Below, in pieces: positions 1-10,866 of a stretch of DNA of 64,000 bases. Origin of the DNA: Ochotona curzoniae (Eukaryota; Chordata; Mammalia; Lagomorpha; Ochotonidae). Numbering within the stretch: the stretch's first letter is position 1; each line of letters opens with the position of its first letter. The position numbers and the translations under genes are program-made. The notes beneath the pieces were generated by a model. The model did no database searches and was not told where the DNA came from. It worked only from the letters and a program-made list of their open reading frames with translations. The DNA is taken from contig NW_024465885.1 of the NCBI RefSeq assembly GCF_017591425.1, forward strand, positions 32,496,501-32,560,500, read 5' to 3'.

Positions 1-152
1 GAAGATAGTGACTCCTCGCAACGGATTGGCTCAGCTCTGGCCATTGTGTCCACTTGAGGAGTGAATCATCAGATGGAAGATCTTCCCCTCTGTCTCTCTT
101 CCTCTCTCAATATCTGACTTTGCAACAAAAATAAATAAATCTTTAAAAAAAT
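1..152 (+). mobile_element. CSINE, 3' part, cut by window start
   Basis: The sequence enters inside the right half of the SINE: the GGCTCAGCTCTGGCCATTG block, the GGAGTGAATCATCAGATGGAAG block, a CT-rich stretch, and the AAATAAATAAATCTTT tail. The head lies upstream of the window. Confidence 0.9.
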
Positions 153-1439
153 ATATGGCAATTCACATAATAAGAGATTGAGCTATTAGATACATATGCA
201 ATTATCAATGTTAATGGGGAAATATTAGCGGACTGATGTACAAGTGATTTTCCATGGTCAGTGTCCTGAGAACTCTTTGAGACAGTGAAAATTTCTCTGT
301 GTTCATAAAGAGTTGTTTTGTAGTAAAGAGACTTACAGACAATATTTTCTTGAATAAATCTATCCCATTTGAAAGTGAGAGATTCTTCCCACATATATTT
401 TAGTACAGCATATGTGCATATGCCATTGAATAAATAAAATCATGAGTAAGTAGAGAAGAAGCCCTTGGGGAAAATGTTAAACATTCTCACTTACAGACAT
501 AAATTACAATAGCAAGTGCAGTGAAATTGACCTATCACTCAGTCAAGATGTGACTTGCACATAGGAAAAATAAAAATTGGGTTTCACACAATAATCATCC
601 AGTTGATTTTAGATGCTGAAAGTATCTGGGATCCTGGCAAAAATAAGTCATAACAAGATCATTTTTAAAATATGTCTATTTTTTAATATTATGTTTTATT
701 GCCTTATATATTACATTCATTATTATTTAAAAATACACTCCAAAAAATGAAAATTAAACTTATGTGTGTTCTCACACCCTGAGCCAAAGATATCTATGAG
801 AATACCCTGCAATAGTATATTATTTCTATCTCTTTCAGCATCTTTTTGGAAAAATACATGTTTAAAGCATCAGCGTGCCTTTTTATTAGTTCTTCAAAGT
901 TCTGTTAGTTTGAATATGTTGATCGTAAATATTTAACATGTACATATACACTAAAACTACACATATACACTAAAATTAATTTAGATTTGATTTTATTCAG
1001 GTCTAGTGATACTTATATGCTATTATTAGATAACAAAGTCTAGGTTAGTATTTTTTAATTTATACGTTTAATTTTAGGTTAGAAATGTTAATTTACATAA
1101 GTTAAGGTTGTCTCTCAAACAGACTGAGCATTTTGTCTACCTCTGAGTGACTGTCACCTCACTCCTTGCTTACATGGTGTTGTAGTACTTGTGTATACAC
1201 AGTGAGGAGGAACTTACCTACAACAGAAGCAAAAAAGGCCATTCCTAAATTAATAATGAGAATTCAAGAACCCAGTCATGTCCACTAGAAAATATCCTAA
1301 TCTAGTAATGTCATACCCAAACATAACTCAAAATAGATTTCACAGAAGGAAAAGAATATAGCTAGATTTTTCTCAGGAAGGTTACGCAACTATCTAAATT
1401 TTCAAACTAAAGTACACAAGCCACTATGTTGACCAAAGT
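153..1439. other. Unassigned AT-rich sequence
   Basis: I recognise no gene or repeat family here. All six frames are closed except one 83-codon frame on the minus strand (143-394) that starts in the SINE tail and resembles nothing known. Probably intergenic or intronic DNA or very old repeat. Confidence 0.5.
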
Positions 1440-1680
1440 TTCCTGCTAATGCACCTGCAAAGCAGAGGAAGCTAGCCCAGGAACCTGGACCTCTGCTACC
1501 CACCTGGGAGATCCAGATGATGTTCCTGGATTGTGGCTCAGCCTGCCCTAGCCCCGGTGTTATATTCATTTGCAAAGTGAATCAAAGGAGAAAATAGTTT
1601 CCCCTCTGTCTCTCTATATCTCTATGTAACTATGTTTCAAATTAAATAAATGTGTAACTAAAACTAAACAAACAAACAAA
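1440..1680 (+). mobile_element. Old CSINE, 5'-truncated
   Basis: It begins at the CCTGCTAATGCACCTG block typical of the older, rabbit-like C-repeat subfamily. It continues through ACCTGGGAGATCCAGATG and a CT-rich segment and ends in an A-rich tail with AAAC repeats. The next SINE starts directly after this tail. Confidence 0.75.
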
Positions 1681-1685
1681 GGATT

Positions 1686-1953
1686 GGGCTGGCCTGATGG
1701 CAATTCCAGTATCCCATATGGACTCTGGTGCCAATACAGCTCCATGCTTGTGACCTGGGAAAGCAGTGGAGGATGGCTCAAGTCTTCGGGTCCCTGTGCT
1801 TGCGTGGGAAATTATGAACAGGTTTCTGGCTCTGCATTTGGATCAGCTCAGCTTTGCCACTGTGGCCAGTTGGGAAGTGAACTGGCAGATGGAGGTTATT
1901 TTTTCCTATCTCCTTATCTCTATAAATATCCCTTTCTGATAAAAAAAATCAAA
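1686..1953 (+). mobile_element. CSINE, near full length
   Basis: Its degraded head (GGGCTGGCC) abuts the A-rich tail of the preceding SINE in the same orientation. The CCTGGGAAAGCAGTGGAGGA and GATCAGCTCAG blocks are clear. A 92-codon open frame across it (1684-1962) is a by-product of the SINE sequence, not a gene. Confidence 0.85.
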
Positions 1954-2689
1954 TTTTTTTGAAAGAAAAAGTATATGGATTCTCTTTATTTTCATATTAA
2001 AGTTGCAACAAAAGGACCTAGTTTCTCTATGTGTTGTGGGGGGGACTCTTACATATGTTTTATTTAAAATTAAAATATAGTGACACAATATTTCACTTTG
2101 TTTATATGATTTTCACCATCTGATATTCTCATGTGGAATTTGCTTTGAACAACAAACACAATTTTTCTGTTTTATTTTTCACCCAAAGAATTGTATGGTC
2201 ACAGAGGGGTATCCTTCTGCCACTATCATACTCTTTTTTTTATAATCACATTTCATTCTTCTCATAATATTATATTGGCCAATTTCTATATGAATTTCTG
2301 AGTTGGATTTTCACTTATGTGGAAGAGGTGACATAAAAATAGCAATATGGGATATATTTAGTATGATGTGTGTATTTTTCCTCACATTTTTGATACTATT
2401 TTTACTGATTATAGAAAGACAAATTCATCTTTTATTCTACTTTTATTTTATAGTCTTTTAGGCATAGTAACATTAGAAATAATTCTATCCTAAATTGGCT
2501 TTATCCTTGTGTCAATATTTTAACTACTAAAGCAACTTTTTCTGGCAAAAAAAAAAAAACCAAACACACAAAAAATGAAGTGCTACACTTATTTTGTTAA
2601 GTTAGAAAAATCTACTGAGCTTCGCATTGTGGTAGACTATTATTCATGGCCAAGAAAGGCTAGCCTGTGGCAGACCAGTATTGAGGCAC
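1954..2689. other. Unassigned AT-rich sequence
   Basis: No repeat or gene is recognised. An A-run near 2548 and a short CACACA stretch are the only simple-sequence features. Confidence 0.45.
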
Positions 2690-2830
2690 TTTGCATGCCA
2701 TTTTGCATGCCCGCATAGTTTGTTCTATGCCTGGCCTCAACTCTCAACTCTGGTTCCACTTCCAACACCCTGCCAATGTATACGCGGCAGGCAGTAGGTG
2801 ATGCATTAAGTGCTTAAATCCTGTCTTCCC
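2690..2830 (+). mobile_element. CSINE fragment, 3'-truncated
   Basis: The block GGTTCCACTTCCAACACCCTGC and the following CAGGCAGTAGGTGATG match the middle of an old C-repeat. It stops where an oppositely oriented CSINE fragment begins. The 5' part is too degraded to place. Confidence 0.55.
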
Positions 2831-2831
2831 C

Positions 2832-2927
2832 TTAGATTGGGGCTTCTGGGATAAGAACCGGTACTGATATGGGATCCTGGCTTGTACAAGGTAAAGATAT
2901 TAGCTACTAGGCTACCATGCCAGACCC
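2832..2927 (-). mobile_element. CSINE head fragment
   Basis: On the minus strand this is only the tRNA-related head: GGTCTGGCATGG, the CAGGATCCCATATC block and the box-B-like ACCGGTTCTTATCCC. It lacks the body and tail and meets the preceding plus-strand fragment at the truncated ends. Confidence 0.7.
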
Positions 2928-2944
2928 ACCTATAAAACTGTTAT

Positions 2945-4411
2945 GTACAAAAATTCCAATCTCCCTCATATATACTAAGGGGTTTTTAAATAGAAATTTT
3001 ATAATTCTTTTAAACCATCACAAATCAGGAAAAGTAAGTGCGTTTTGGGTTTGGGGGAGTCTGGTTTATTTAATCAAACCTAATAGATTCGTATTGCACA
3101 CATTTTGCTGCAAAAGACATAACTGTTTATTTGCTTGGCTAAGTAATAATATACAATGTAAATGTGCCACACTTTCTTCATTCAGTCTTGTACTGGTGAA
3201 AATCTGGTCTGATTTCATATTCTAACTATTGTGAATTGAGCTACTATAAACAGGAAAGTTGAATGATCTTTTCATATGTTGTCTTTGTTTACTTTTAGTT
3301 TAATCCAGCAGTGTAATGGCTGACTCGTATAGTGGATCTACTTTCAGCTTTCTGAAGAACCTGCATATTATCTTCTATAATCGTTATAACAATTAATATC
3401 CCAATTTTTGTTGTTGCTGGATGATAGTCATTCTAGTTAAAGTGAAAGCTGACTCTATTATGATTTATATTTGGCTTTAGTTGATTGCTAGTGATTCTGA
3501 GAATTTTGTCACCTTGTCTGTTAACCGTTTAAACTTCATGCTTTAAAACATTTCCTGTGTGCATCCTTTGCTCATGTCTGTAACTGGATTGTTTGTACTG
3601 CTCTTGAGCTCCTTGTGTATTCTGGATAGTAATTCTTTATCGGATGCATAGTCTCCATATTTTCTCCCCATTCTGTCAGTTCCTCTTTGTTGAACATTTG
3701 CTTTACCATGCAAGTGATGCTCTCCCTGGTGCAACTCCTTTTCTCAGTGTTTGCTTTTATTGCCTTCTGGGATCTTATCCAAGAAGTCTTTGCCAATGTC
3801 AGCAAAGCCAATGTTTTGCATCATGCCCCTGTATCATGCTTTAGTAATTGAATACTTTCAGATGTAGGGATAAGATCTTTGACCCATTATGAAGTTGTGC
3901 GTGTGTGTGTGTGTGTGTGTGTGTAGCATGTGTGGTATGGTTCTTATATCAAACTGCTGCATGAGAAACCCATTTATAGTATGTTGTGAAATAAATTGTT
4001 GTGACACACCTGTCTTAGATTATATTGCTTAAGCTCTCTTTAGCTATGCATGTTGTCTTGTGTTTCCACATAAGATTTAGAATTTTTTTTAAAAAAAATT
4101 GAAGACAGCACTCCTGATATTTTGACCATAACTGCATACTATTTTTCCTTTTTTAAAATTCTTGTGCCTCTTCTCTTTCTTTAATGTTTTGTAATTTTTA
4201 TTTTAGACTTCTTTCATATCCTTGGTTTAATTTATCTCAAGCTATTTTTGTAGTTGTAGAGAGTAGCACTGATCTTATGAGTTTTTTTTTTTAATAGCTG
4301 TAGGATTTTTAGTATATGCAAATGCTATTATTTTCTTTCTGTTAATTTATTTTCTGTTATTGCTAAATTCAGTTAAGCTTTCCAGTATTCACTTAGTGAA
4401 GTCTCTTAAGA
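2945..4411 (-). mobile_element. LINE-1 remnant: 3' UTR and ORF2 C-terminal half
   Basis: Read on the minus strand this is the 3' end of an L1. The plus strand shows familiar antisense motifs: the CTATTGTGAATTGAGCTACT and TTCTGGATAGTAATTC blocks and the TTTTCTCCCCATTCTGTCAG block. It is full of stops and indels, so no reverse transcriptase could be made. A CSINE splits it from the next L1 segment, which continues toward the ORF2 N-terminal side in the expected order. Confidence 0.85.
3901..3924. repeat. (GT)n microsatellite
   Basis: Twelve uninterrupted GT units inside the antisense L1; a plausible polymorphic marker. Confidence 0.95.
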
Positions 4412-4692
4412 CTAAAATGCATCCCACAGGGGGCATAATATTGTGTCTCAGTTGCTCCACAGCTCTGATCCAGCTCCTTGCTGACAGTGTAGGAAAACAG
4501 CCTGGTTCAAGTCCTTGAGGCCCTACGTTCATGTGGCAGACCCAGTGGAGACTTCTGGGTCCTGCTTCAAATCAGCTCAGCCCTGGCCATTGCTGCCACT
4601 TGGGGAACAACTGGAAGGAAGCTCCCACTCCATGTCTGTTTCTGACTGTAATGCTGCCTTTCAAATAAAAATACAATGAATCTTAAACAAAA
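4412..4692 (+). mobile_element. CSINE inserted in L1, 5'-truncated
   Basis: It starts around the GCATCCCACAGGGGGC block, continues through TTGCTCCACAGCTCTGATCC and CTTGGGGAACAACTGGAAGG, and ends in CTTTCAAATAAAAATA. L1 sequence flanks both sides, so the SINE inserted after the L1. Confidence 0.85.
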
Positions 4693-6420
4693 AATAATGT
4701 AGCCAATTCAAAAGCAAAATTTGGCTTTCTCTTCTCAATTTTGTATCATTTTAAGAAGTTTGTTTCTTGCTCAATGCTTCTGCATCAAATATCCAGAGCT
4801 ATATTGACCAAAAGTAGTGATGATAGACTACAAGCCGTGTCATGGATCTTGGCAGAAATACTTCCAGCTTAATAAATATCTTCTAGATTTTGCAATTTTT
4901 TTTACTTATAGCAGTGTGTTATAAATTCTACTGATTTCTTTTAATATCTGTTTTATTTTTTATTGGAAAACTAAATATACAGAGAGGAGGAGAGACAGAG
5001 AGGATGTTTTAATATTTTTAATCTCTTGTAAAAATAAATATAAAGCTTCTTTTTCTTGTTGTTACGTGGGCCAATGGTTTACCAAGCTGTCTAATTTTTT
5101 TTTAAGATTAGATGTTTATTTCTCTGAGCTTTTGTGTGTTTTATTCAGATTTGTTTATTACTTATATGACATTGATCATTTATTTCTTCCTACCAGTTGT
5201 GGTTTTAATTTTCTTCCTTTATTTCCTAGTTTATTGAGATGTACTGTTTTATCTTTTATTTAATGCCTTTCCAATCCGTCCAGGTAGACCCTGATTTCTA
5301 TAAAGAGTCAGTATTGTTTCAGTGCCTCCTTTAACTTTCATGTGTCATATTTCCATTTCTTCTTTTTTTTTTTAATAGTTTCTGTTGATGATATCTTCTA
5401 TTCCAACAGTTCATTTAGGGCTGGGTTATTTGGTATTCCTTTGCTTCTATATTTTGTAGAACTGCTTTGGTAGTCAGCTTCTGGCTTTTTTCCATTGTGG
5501 TAAGAGATGATTTCTGGTACAATACCATTTTTTGAAATTGTTGAAACTTGTTTTAGACAATACCATTTTCAAAAGTGTTGAAGCTTCTTTTAACAGTGAG
5601 GTAATTGTCCAATTCAGTGACTCTATATGAATGGTTACATGAAGGTGTTTTCTGCAGCTCTGGTAATGCAATTTTCAAACTGTCTATTAAATACACTTGG
5701 TTAATAATTTAGGTTAGCTCTGTTGTTTATGTCTTGATATTCTGTCAAATTGACGTGTCCATTAGTGAAATGAGTTATTGAAGTCCCTATAATTATTGTG
5801 TGGGAGGACATGCTTGCCTTTAGCACAATTAACATTTATTTTAAATAGTAGAGTGCCCTAACAAAGGGTGCATACATTTTTATTATAGTGACAGCTTCCC
5901 CTATTGGATTGATCCTGTAATCAATACATAGGGTCTTTGCTTGTTTTAATCATTTTTGACATAATGTCTATTTTTATATGATTTCTGCTACTTTTCATTT
6001 TTAATTTTCATTGGATTTGAATATTTTTTTTGTACTTATACTCAGGGTATCTTTCTCTGTGTAATGTTTTTTGTAGACAGCATGCAGATGGATTTTGCAT
6101 TTTAGCTCATTCAACCAGTTTGCAAGTTTTAACTTAAAACTAGTCAATTTACCTTCAAGACTGTTAATAACATTGATTTTATCTGACAAATTTCCAATAA
6201 ATTGATTTAGTTTTGGACTTTTCATTTTTACACTTTTACCAGCAAAAGTTCTACCTTCATATTTTTCATGATTTTTAAAAATATATTGGAAAGTATTGTT
6301 TGCAAGGCTGGCCAGGTAGAAATAAATTGTTATTTCTATTGATTTTTTTATTGTTGTTTTGAATGGTCTTCATTTTATCTGCAGTTATAATGAGACAGTC
6401 TGATAGCTGCTACATGTTTT
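4693..6420 (-). mobile_element. LINE-1 remnant: ORF2 middle and N-terminal part
   Basis: This continues the L1 interrupted by the SINE at 4.4-4.7 kb. Antisense ORF2 landmarks appear in order: a TTCCATTGTGGTAAGAGATG block near 5490, TGAAGTCCCTATAATTATTG near 5780, and a TTTTTGTAGACAGCATGCAG block near 6070. Frames are broken throughout. The upstream (5') boundary is uncertain and may run to about 6.65 kb. Confidence 0.8.
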
Positions 6421-7129
6421 TAGCCTTTTGTTTTTCTGCAAAGAACTTGTACGCTTCCAAATATTTCCCAAAGCAAATTTCCCCACAACTCTCTCTAGGA
6501 AAGTAAACCTTCTTTGTTTTTGTGTTATGTTCCTCTACTTAAAATCAGTGTGTCTTCTCCTTAATCACTCATCTTTGATCTCTTCCTCACCTTTCTATCC
6601 TATTTTAAAAACAGACACAGATTACAGAATGGAATATGTGGTAAAATAAATTTTGCATTTGAATTTGCAGTTGGTTGAAACTAAGTTCCAATCACCAAAA
6701 TTTAGACAGAATTCTATAAAATGGTGCCAGTGTCATTTCCTATTTATGAAAAAAGAAATCAGCAAAAGCCAAAACCATGTACAATTAAAAAGAGAAAAGT
6801 GACAACTTCAAAAAACGCAGACATATACTGAGAAATAATACAGCTAAACAAAGGAAGCAATTTTCTTTTTGAAAGCATTTTACATTAAGAAGATAATAAT
6901 AATATAAACAATAGAACTATGTAGTTAGTATTGAAGGTTCTTGTACTCATAAGGGACTAGGATTCACTGTATATGAACAATTACTCACTAAACACTGTTC
7001 CCACTGTAACTATAAAGCTTGTTTTCTGTGCTGATTCATGAAGTTCTATAACATAAAGTGTAATCAGCATTTGCCAAAGATTTTTCAAATTGAAAGCTAT
7101 CTAGGAAAAGGTTTAGACAACTTCTATTG
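6421..7129. other. Unassigned AT-rich sequence
   Basis: The first 200 bases may be a degraded continuation of the antisense L1. The rest shows no recognisable repeat or gene. Confidence 0.4.
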
Positions 7130-7452
7130 ATTTTTTTTTTAATTTATTTTTTGTCAACTTGATATTCAGAGTGAAAGGGAATGGAGACAGAGTATTCCAT
7201 CTGCTGATTCACTCATCAAATGCCCATAAAAGCTAGGGCTAAGTTCAATAGAAACCAAGAGCACAGAACTTGCTCCTGGTCTCCTGTGTGGCCAGTAGCG
7301 GACCAAACATTTGGACAATCATCTGTTACCCATTAGAGGCATGGGCAAAAATGCTGTTTCAGAAACAGAGCTGCTGGGACACAATCGGCACTGAAGAATG
7401 GGATGCCTGTTTACAAACATGCAGCTGCATCCACTGTGTGACACACCCCACC
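7130..7452 (-). mobile_element. CSINE, degraded
   Basis: The T-run at 7131 is the tail. The GATTCACTCATCAAATGCCC and AGAGCTGCTGGGACACAATCGGC blocks identify body and head on the minus strand. Many substitutions indicate age. Confidence 0.75.
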
Positions 7453-7769
7453 AGAGCTTCTTGATTGGTTTTTCAATTGATTGTCACTTGATGCATTTTT
7501 TGATTGTGCTGAGGTGGAAAACAGAGTAAAACAAGTGACACAACCAAGGTGCTTTCACCTTCCTGCACTTATCTAACCAGATTAACCTTTCTCCGTTTGC
7601 ACCAGATTGTTTATGTGCAATTACCAGATGTTAGTAAAGCCACACATGATTTCTAGTACCATGACAATTTTTGTTTACTTATTTGATTTGTTCTGCAAAT
7701 AAAAACTGAATTCCCATAGAGCATCCGATATCTGGCCTGAGATGCAATAATATGAGTCATAGAAATTAG
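7453..7769. other. Unassigned sequence
   Basis: Nothing recognised; ordinary AT-rich DNA between two SINEs. Confidence 0.4.
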
Positions 7770-8085
7770 ACTTTATGGTGGCTCAATGGGTGATCCCTTT
7801 ACCTGAAAGCGGCAGCATTTTAGATGGGCACAGGGTCATGCAAGGGCTGCTCCACTTGCCCTCCAATACCTGCATGTGGCCCAGGAAAGCAGCAGAGGGT
7901 GGTCCAGTTGCTCTGGGTCTCTCACCCACATGGATGACCAGGAAGAAGCTCTTGGCTGCTGGCTTTGGATCATTTCAGTTACAGCTGTTGCTGCCATTTG
8001 GGGAAAGAACTAGTGGATGGAAGATCTTTTCTCTCCTATCTGTAAATTTGATGTTCAAATACATGTAAATAATACTTTTTAAAAA
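7770..8085 (+). mobile_element. CSINE, near full length
   Basis: Head GGTGGCTCAATGG and body blocks GGCCCAGGAAAGCAGCAGAG and CCATTTGGGGAAAGAACTAG are clear, followed by a short A-rich tail. A 97-codon open frame across it (7775-8068) is SINE-derived. Confidence 0.85.
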
Positions 8086-8094
8086 ATCAGACTT

Positions 8095-8445
8095 TAGATT
8101 GGGGGTTAAATCACTCTCAAATTGTTATCAAATGCATTTCAGGTTTTACAAGGAATTTGGATTCCTTTTTATTGCATTCTTGATATTTGTTCTTTCCAAA
8201 TATATACAGAAGGATAATTCATTTTCAAAACATTTGTTAAGCAGACCAACCTTTTCTTTTCATTTATTTTCAGTTCTTTTGTTCAAGATTAGTTGGCTGT
8301 ACATGTATGGGCTGACTTCTGGGGTTCCTATTCTATTCCATTAATATTCTTGTCTGTTTCTGAACCAGTACCATGCTGTTCTTCATAACCTTTAGTATGC
8401 CTTGAGATCTGGAATTGCTATTAACCCAGATTTACTTTTATTCTT
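8095..8445 (-). mobile_element. LINE-1 remnant, ORF2 fragment
   Basis: The plus strand shows the antisense ORF2 blocks GATTAGTTGGCTGTACATG (near 8287) and GAACCAGTACCATGCTGTTC (near 8361). The L1 is interrupted by a foreign 3' module at 8446. When it resumes at 8695, about 1 kb or more of ORF2 is missing. Confidence 0.75.
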
Positions 8446-8694
8446 CAGCAATTCAGAACTGTTGAGTTATCAAAACCACTTGAGCAGGACCCCCGGAGCA
8501 TGCCCCACATCAGGGAATTGGGATGGGTGGGAGGTTGGGTGGGACTTCTCCATTTGTCTCCCCTTTTACCCTAGATACAGAAAAAAAACGCAATAATGTG
8601 GCAAAAAGTGGTCTTACTTTCCTGTAGCCCTTGACTCTTTGTGCCCTAATCAACTATGTAAAGATTGTCAAAATAAAGCAATTTAAAAATGTGT
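8446..8694 (+). mobile_element. 5'-truncated copy of a composite retroelement 3' module
   Basis: This stretch aligns without large gaps to the minus-strand sequence at 35.95-36.20 kb. Shared blocks include TATCAAAACCACTTGAGCA, AGCATGCCCCACATC, CTTTCCTGTAGCCCTTG and ACTATGTAAAGATTGTCAAA. It ends in AAATAAAGCAATTTAAAAA, which reads as a polyadenylation signal plus a short A-rich tail. It sits in sense orientation between two antisense L1 pieces. Truncation at the 5' end with a retained 3' end is the usual result of target-primed retrotransposition. I cannot assign it to a named family. Confidence 0.7.
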
Positions 8695-9128
8695 TGAGAC
8701 CTGTTTTGTGCCCTATAAAGTGATCAATCCTAGAGAAGCCTCCATATACAGTTTATAAAGTAAATCTTTTTTGTCCTGTAGAATACAAGGCTCTTTAGAT
8801 ATTCATAATATGCATTTGTCATATTGTCTGTGTGAGCACTGCTGTTTCCTTATTGATTTTCTCTCTTGATATGACAATGACATTAATGGGGTGTTAGCTT
8901 CTCCCACTTTGATGGTATTAGGGTGTGCTTCTTTTTTTAGAACCTTTACTACTTGTTTCACATAGCTATATGTCCTCTTATTCCTCATGTTTACAATCAT
9001 TATTGTAATTTCCTCTTGCTGAACGGATTCCTCAATCATTATGCCGTGTTCTTCTTTATCTTATTTAGTGATTTACATGTCAAAATCTATATTATCTGTG
9101 ATTAAAGTAGCTATACCAGATCATTTTC
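8695..9128 (-). mobile_element. LINE-1 remnant, ORF2 N-terminal region
   Basis: Antisense ORF2 motifs include ATTGATTTTCTCTCTTGATATG (near 8854), a GGGGTGTTAGCTTCTCCCAC block and the AAAGTAGCTATACCAGA block at its end. It lies upstream in ORF2 relative to the 8095-8445 piece, consistent with one L1 having an internal deletion. Confidence 0.75.
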
Positions 9129-9998
9129 CTCCACAGCCAGGGCTCCTGGGTCACAACTCTGCTCCCCATGTTCCTGTAGAGAGGTCTCACTGTTCTGCTC
9201 AGCCTTTCTAATGCTCACATTCACAGCAGTAGCAAGGCTTAGGGAGCAACCAGCTGTGACTTTGAACCGGATATCAAGGCTTGATCAGCAGAACTCAGCA
9301 ATGTAGTTTGTTGCTGTTGTTGTTCTATCCTCTGCTTGCCAGAACTTGCTGGCAAATAGGTCTTGAGTCAACCCGGACCTATTTAGTGGAACTTGTGAGA
9401 TGTTAAAATGTGGCATTGTTTTCTGTGTAAGACCAGTGCAGTGGGTTGACAAGTGCAGTGGGTTGTCCTGGCTTGATGCATACACAGATTGGTATTGTCC
9501 CCTGCTTCCCCACCCCACAAGCCAGGAGTTTTGCCATAAAACTCAAAATAGTGCCTAATGTGGAACTGTTGAAGCTTTGGAGTATTATATCTATCCCATT
9601 TCCTAATCATCAGAAAAAGCTCTGCAATCCTCCTTCTGCTCATTGTAGGATTAAAAAAAATAAAATCAGTGGGACCCAGAAATTTTCTGATGTGATCCAC
9701 TCTTGTGTTCCGCTGATCCACCCTCCTCATCTGCCCACTGGCGTAGCTCCGGTTGTCACTGAGATATCTAGCCACTGCATCACCACTTGCTCTCGCTGCT
9801 GCATGCCCTGTGTTTACCGGTCACCATATGTCACTCTGCAGCTGACTTACCCCTGCCTCCTCCCAAAGATTATGCCCTCTCTGCTTCTCCTCTGATAATC
9901 CTTCCCCGTCTGTTACATCGTGTCCTCACCCTGTCTGCCATCTTGCTCCTCCCCAGCATGTTTTCTACTGAGCTACTTAATAAACTTTGATTCAGTAA
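9129..9998 (+). mobile_element. Possible retroposed transcript or LTR with poly(A) signal
   Basis: A more GC-rich stretch follows L1 sequence abruptly. It ends with AATAAA at 9979-9984, about a dozen further bases, and an A-rich AAAAC-repeat tract. That 3' organisation suggests a retroposed RNA or an LTR R-U5 junction. Open frames of 149 codons (9446-9895, plus) and 130 codons (9383-9775, minus) overlap here, but neither resembles a protein I know. Family and true 5' end are unknown. Confidence 0.35.
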
Positions 9999-10201
9999 AA
10001 CAAAACAAAACAGCTCACCTAACTTCCTGCAGAAAAAAAGTAAAACACATTAACGAATCAAAATATCATAATCATGCATTTTTTCATACAAAATACAATT
10101 TTTATACATATCATTATGTGTATTTAATTAATCATAACGAAGGATTTTTTTCCCCCTGGGTACCATTTTTAAACACATTTCAGTCTTTGATCCTCATTTT
10201 C

Positions 10202-10565
10202 TTTTTTTTAAGATTTATTTTTTAAAGATTATTATTATTATTATTATTTGAGATTTATTTTTCTTTGAAAGGCAGATATACACAAAGGAGGAAGACAGAG
10301 GAAGATCTTCCATCCAATGGTTCATTCCCCAAATGACCACAATGGCCAGAGCTGAGCCAATCCTAAGTCAGGAGCAAGGAACCTCTTCCAAGTCTCCCAA
10401 GCAGGTGCAGGAGACGAAGGCTTTGAGCCATCCTTGACTGCTTTCCCAGGCCACAAGAGGGTGGTGGATGGGAAGTAGGGCCGCTGGCATTAGAATTGGC
10501 ACCTATATGGGATCTTGGGGTGTTCAAGGCAAGGGTTTTACCTACAAGGCCACCGTGCCAGGCCC
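10202..10565 (-). mobile_element. CSINE, near full length
   Basis: The tail carries an expanded ATT repeat. Body blocks GGAAGATCTTCCATCCAATGG and CTGCTTTCCCAGGCCACAAG are clear and the head ends in GCCAGGCCC. Its head faces the head of the plus-strand CSINE that follows. Confidence 0.9.
10226..10249. repeat. (ATT)n microsatellite in a SINE tail
   Basis: About seven ATT units within the tail of the minus-strand CSINE. Confidence 0.9.
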
Positions 10566-10573
10566 TACCATGC

Positions 10574-10866
10574 TGGGCCTGACCCTCCATTTGTGATCCT
10601 TCTTCCTGACAATGCACATCTTGAGAGGCAGCGGACTGTGGATAGCATGCATTTGCTGCTACCATCCACATGTGAGACTAACTGGGTTTTAGAGTGGCTG
10701 TCAATGGTCCTGCTCTGGCCATTAGGGATATTTGTGACAGATGGAGAATCAATAGGTTCTCCTATCATCTATGTATCTGTCTCCACCCATCATCTACCAA
10801 TCATTCATCATTTGTTATCTCTGTTTCTATTGCTTGTATCTCTCTCAAATTTACTGATAAAAAAAA
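10574..10866 (+). mobile_element. Old CSINE
   Basis: Begins GGGCCTGACCC; the CCTGACAATGCACATC and AGGCAGCGGACTGTGGAT blocks belong to an older subfamily. The CT-rich section has become an irregular ATCT-rich stretch (10765-10850). With the preceding copy it forms a head-to-head inverted pair. Confidence 0.7.
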
